Assembly: GCA_026786065.1 (NCBI GenBank)
Contig: JAJAYS010000305.1
Location: forward strand, 1-5,810
DNA length: 5,810 bases
Reading direction: 5' to 3'
From: Polaromonas sp.
GTDB taxonomy: Bacteria; Pseudomonadota; Gammaproteobacteria; Burkholderiales; Burkholderiaceae_C
Below are positions 5,184-5,810 of the stretch, in pieces. The position numbers and the translations under genes were made by a program. Within the stretch, counting starts at the first letter, position 1. Each line of letters opens with the position of its first letter. Under the pieces are notes generated by a model that was not told the origin of the DNA, ran no database searches, and saw only the letters and a program-made list of their open reading frames with translations.

Positions 5184-5810
5184 TCAGGCGTCGTCAGGAG
5201 GCTTTTCCGCAAGCAGGCGCGCAGCTTCGCGCAACTTGTCTTTTTTGCTCGGCCGCAAACCCTTGATGCCTCCGCTGCAGCCGCCGGGCTGAGTCGGCAG
5301 TTCGCTGTTTAAAACCTCGAAGCCAGGCGCCTGCTCGCGCTGCACCGAAGTCTTCTGGCGTTTTTCGATCAAGCTGAAATGCGCTTCGGTGCCAGGGCTG
5401 ATGAAACTCAGCGCCAACCCCGGCTCGCCAGCCCGGCCTGTTCGCCCGATACGGTGCGTGTAGTCAACCGCCGAACGCGGCAGGTCGTAATTCACGACGA
5501 CCGGCAGCGCTTGAATATCGAGCCCGCGGGCTGCCACGTCGGTGGCGACGACGACCTGCACGCCAGCGCTTTTGAAATCGCGCAGCACCTGCGTGCGTTT
5601 GCCCTGGCTCAGTTCGCCGTGGAAGGGCTCGGCGTCGATGCCGGCTTTGCGCAGCTTGTCTGCGACGATCTCGGCAGCATGCTTGGTGGCCACGAAGACC
5701 AATACCCGGCTCCATTTTTCGCTGTGGATCAAATGCCGCAGCAGTTGGGTGCGGCGCGGCGCATCGACCTGAACCGCACGCTCGGTGATGTCGGGCTTGC
5801 TGCCTTCCAC
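5184..5810 (-). CDS. DEAD/DEAH-box ATP-dependent RNA helicase, C-terminal part (truncated by window edge)
   Basis: This is the second RecA-like domain of a superfamily 2 DEAD-box helicase, which uses ATP to unwind or remodel RNA duplexes (ribosome assembly, mRNA decay or cold adaptation in relatives). In the 208 visible residues the motifs come in the expected order: VLVFVATKH (motif IV, from 36), FHGELSQGKR (63-72), VVVATDVAARGLDI (motif V, 86-99) and HRIGRTGRAG (motif VI, 119-128), with the arginine fingers present. A basic, Lys/Arg-rich tail ends in EKPPDDA with a TGA stop. The frame is open to the window edge, so the first domain (Q, Walker A and DEAD motifs) lies outside. The GTG at the edge is not a true start. 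It resembles the RhlE-like group, but the subfamily cannot be fixed without the N-terminus. Confidence 0.95.
   Translation of the reverse strand: MEGSKPDITERAVQVDAPRRTQLLRHLIHSEKWSRVLVFVATKHAAEIVADKLRKAGIDAEPFHGELSQGKRTQVLRDFKSAGVQVVVATDVAARGLDIQALPVVVNYDLPRSAVDYTHRIGRTGRAGEPGLALSFISPGTEAHFSLIEKRQKTSVQREQAPGFEVLNSELPTQPGGCSGGIKGLRPSKKDKLREAARLLAEKPPDDA

Noticed and set aside
1..5810. CRISPR array, toxin-antitoxin pair, phage defence or retron
   Set aside because: No regularly spaced repeats, reverse transcriptase, nuclease or toxin-antitoxin motifs were seen on either strand.

Overview
The window looks like a chromosomal segment of a Burkholderiales betaproteobacterium, most likely a Comamonadaceae-type organism. 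The reasons are high GC with strong third-position GC bias, a fused bifunctional MnmC, a Burkholderiales-style sulfate-binding protein, and small conserved proteins of betaproteobacterial type. This placement comes from recognising protein families by eye, not from a database search.

Layout. Positions 1-139 hold no recognisable gene. They contain a 9-bp inverted repeat, and an edge that reads GTAAGCG on the minus strand looks like the tip of an insertion sequence (tentative). The minus strand from 2604 down to 156 carries yggX (iron trafficking and Fe-S protection) followed by mnmC (last two steps of mnm5s2U34 synthesis in tRNA), a likely two-gene unit. A 136-bp intergenic region with a strikingly AT-rich core (about 2630-2690) separates yggX from a divergent sulfate-binding-protein gene at 2741-3781.

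That sbp gene is broken. It has an in-frame TAA where the family normally has Gln, a one-base insertion near 3383-3386, a second TAA in the shifted frame, and a one-base loss near 3507-3509 that restores the original frame. Between and around these lesions the protein is still easy to recognise. No cysT, cysW or cysA permease gene follows, so the sulfate-uptake locus seems to have been lost or dismantled here.

Positions 3782-4405 have no convincing gene. They hold a notable long-range inverted repeat (3791-3925, 17 paired bases) with an internal hairpin, and a second cluster of competing short hairpins (4014-4052). Next on the plus strand are a small four-cysteine protein (4406-4648), a terminator-like hairpin, and a DUF6172-type protein best started at a TTG (4798-5097). 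Running toward it on the minus strand is the C-terminal half of a DEAD-box RNA helicase, cut by the window edge.

The intact genes are mostly housekeeping: tRNA modification, iron and oxidative-stress protection, RNA remodelling. I see no strong evidence for a new multi-gene system. The most notable signals are the decayed sbp, the structured gap just behind it, and the small cysteine protein.
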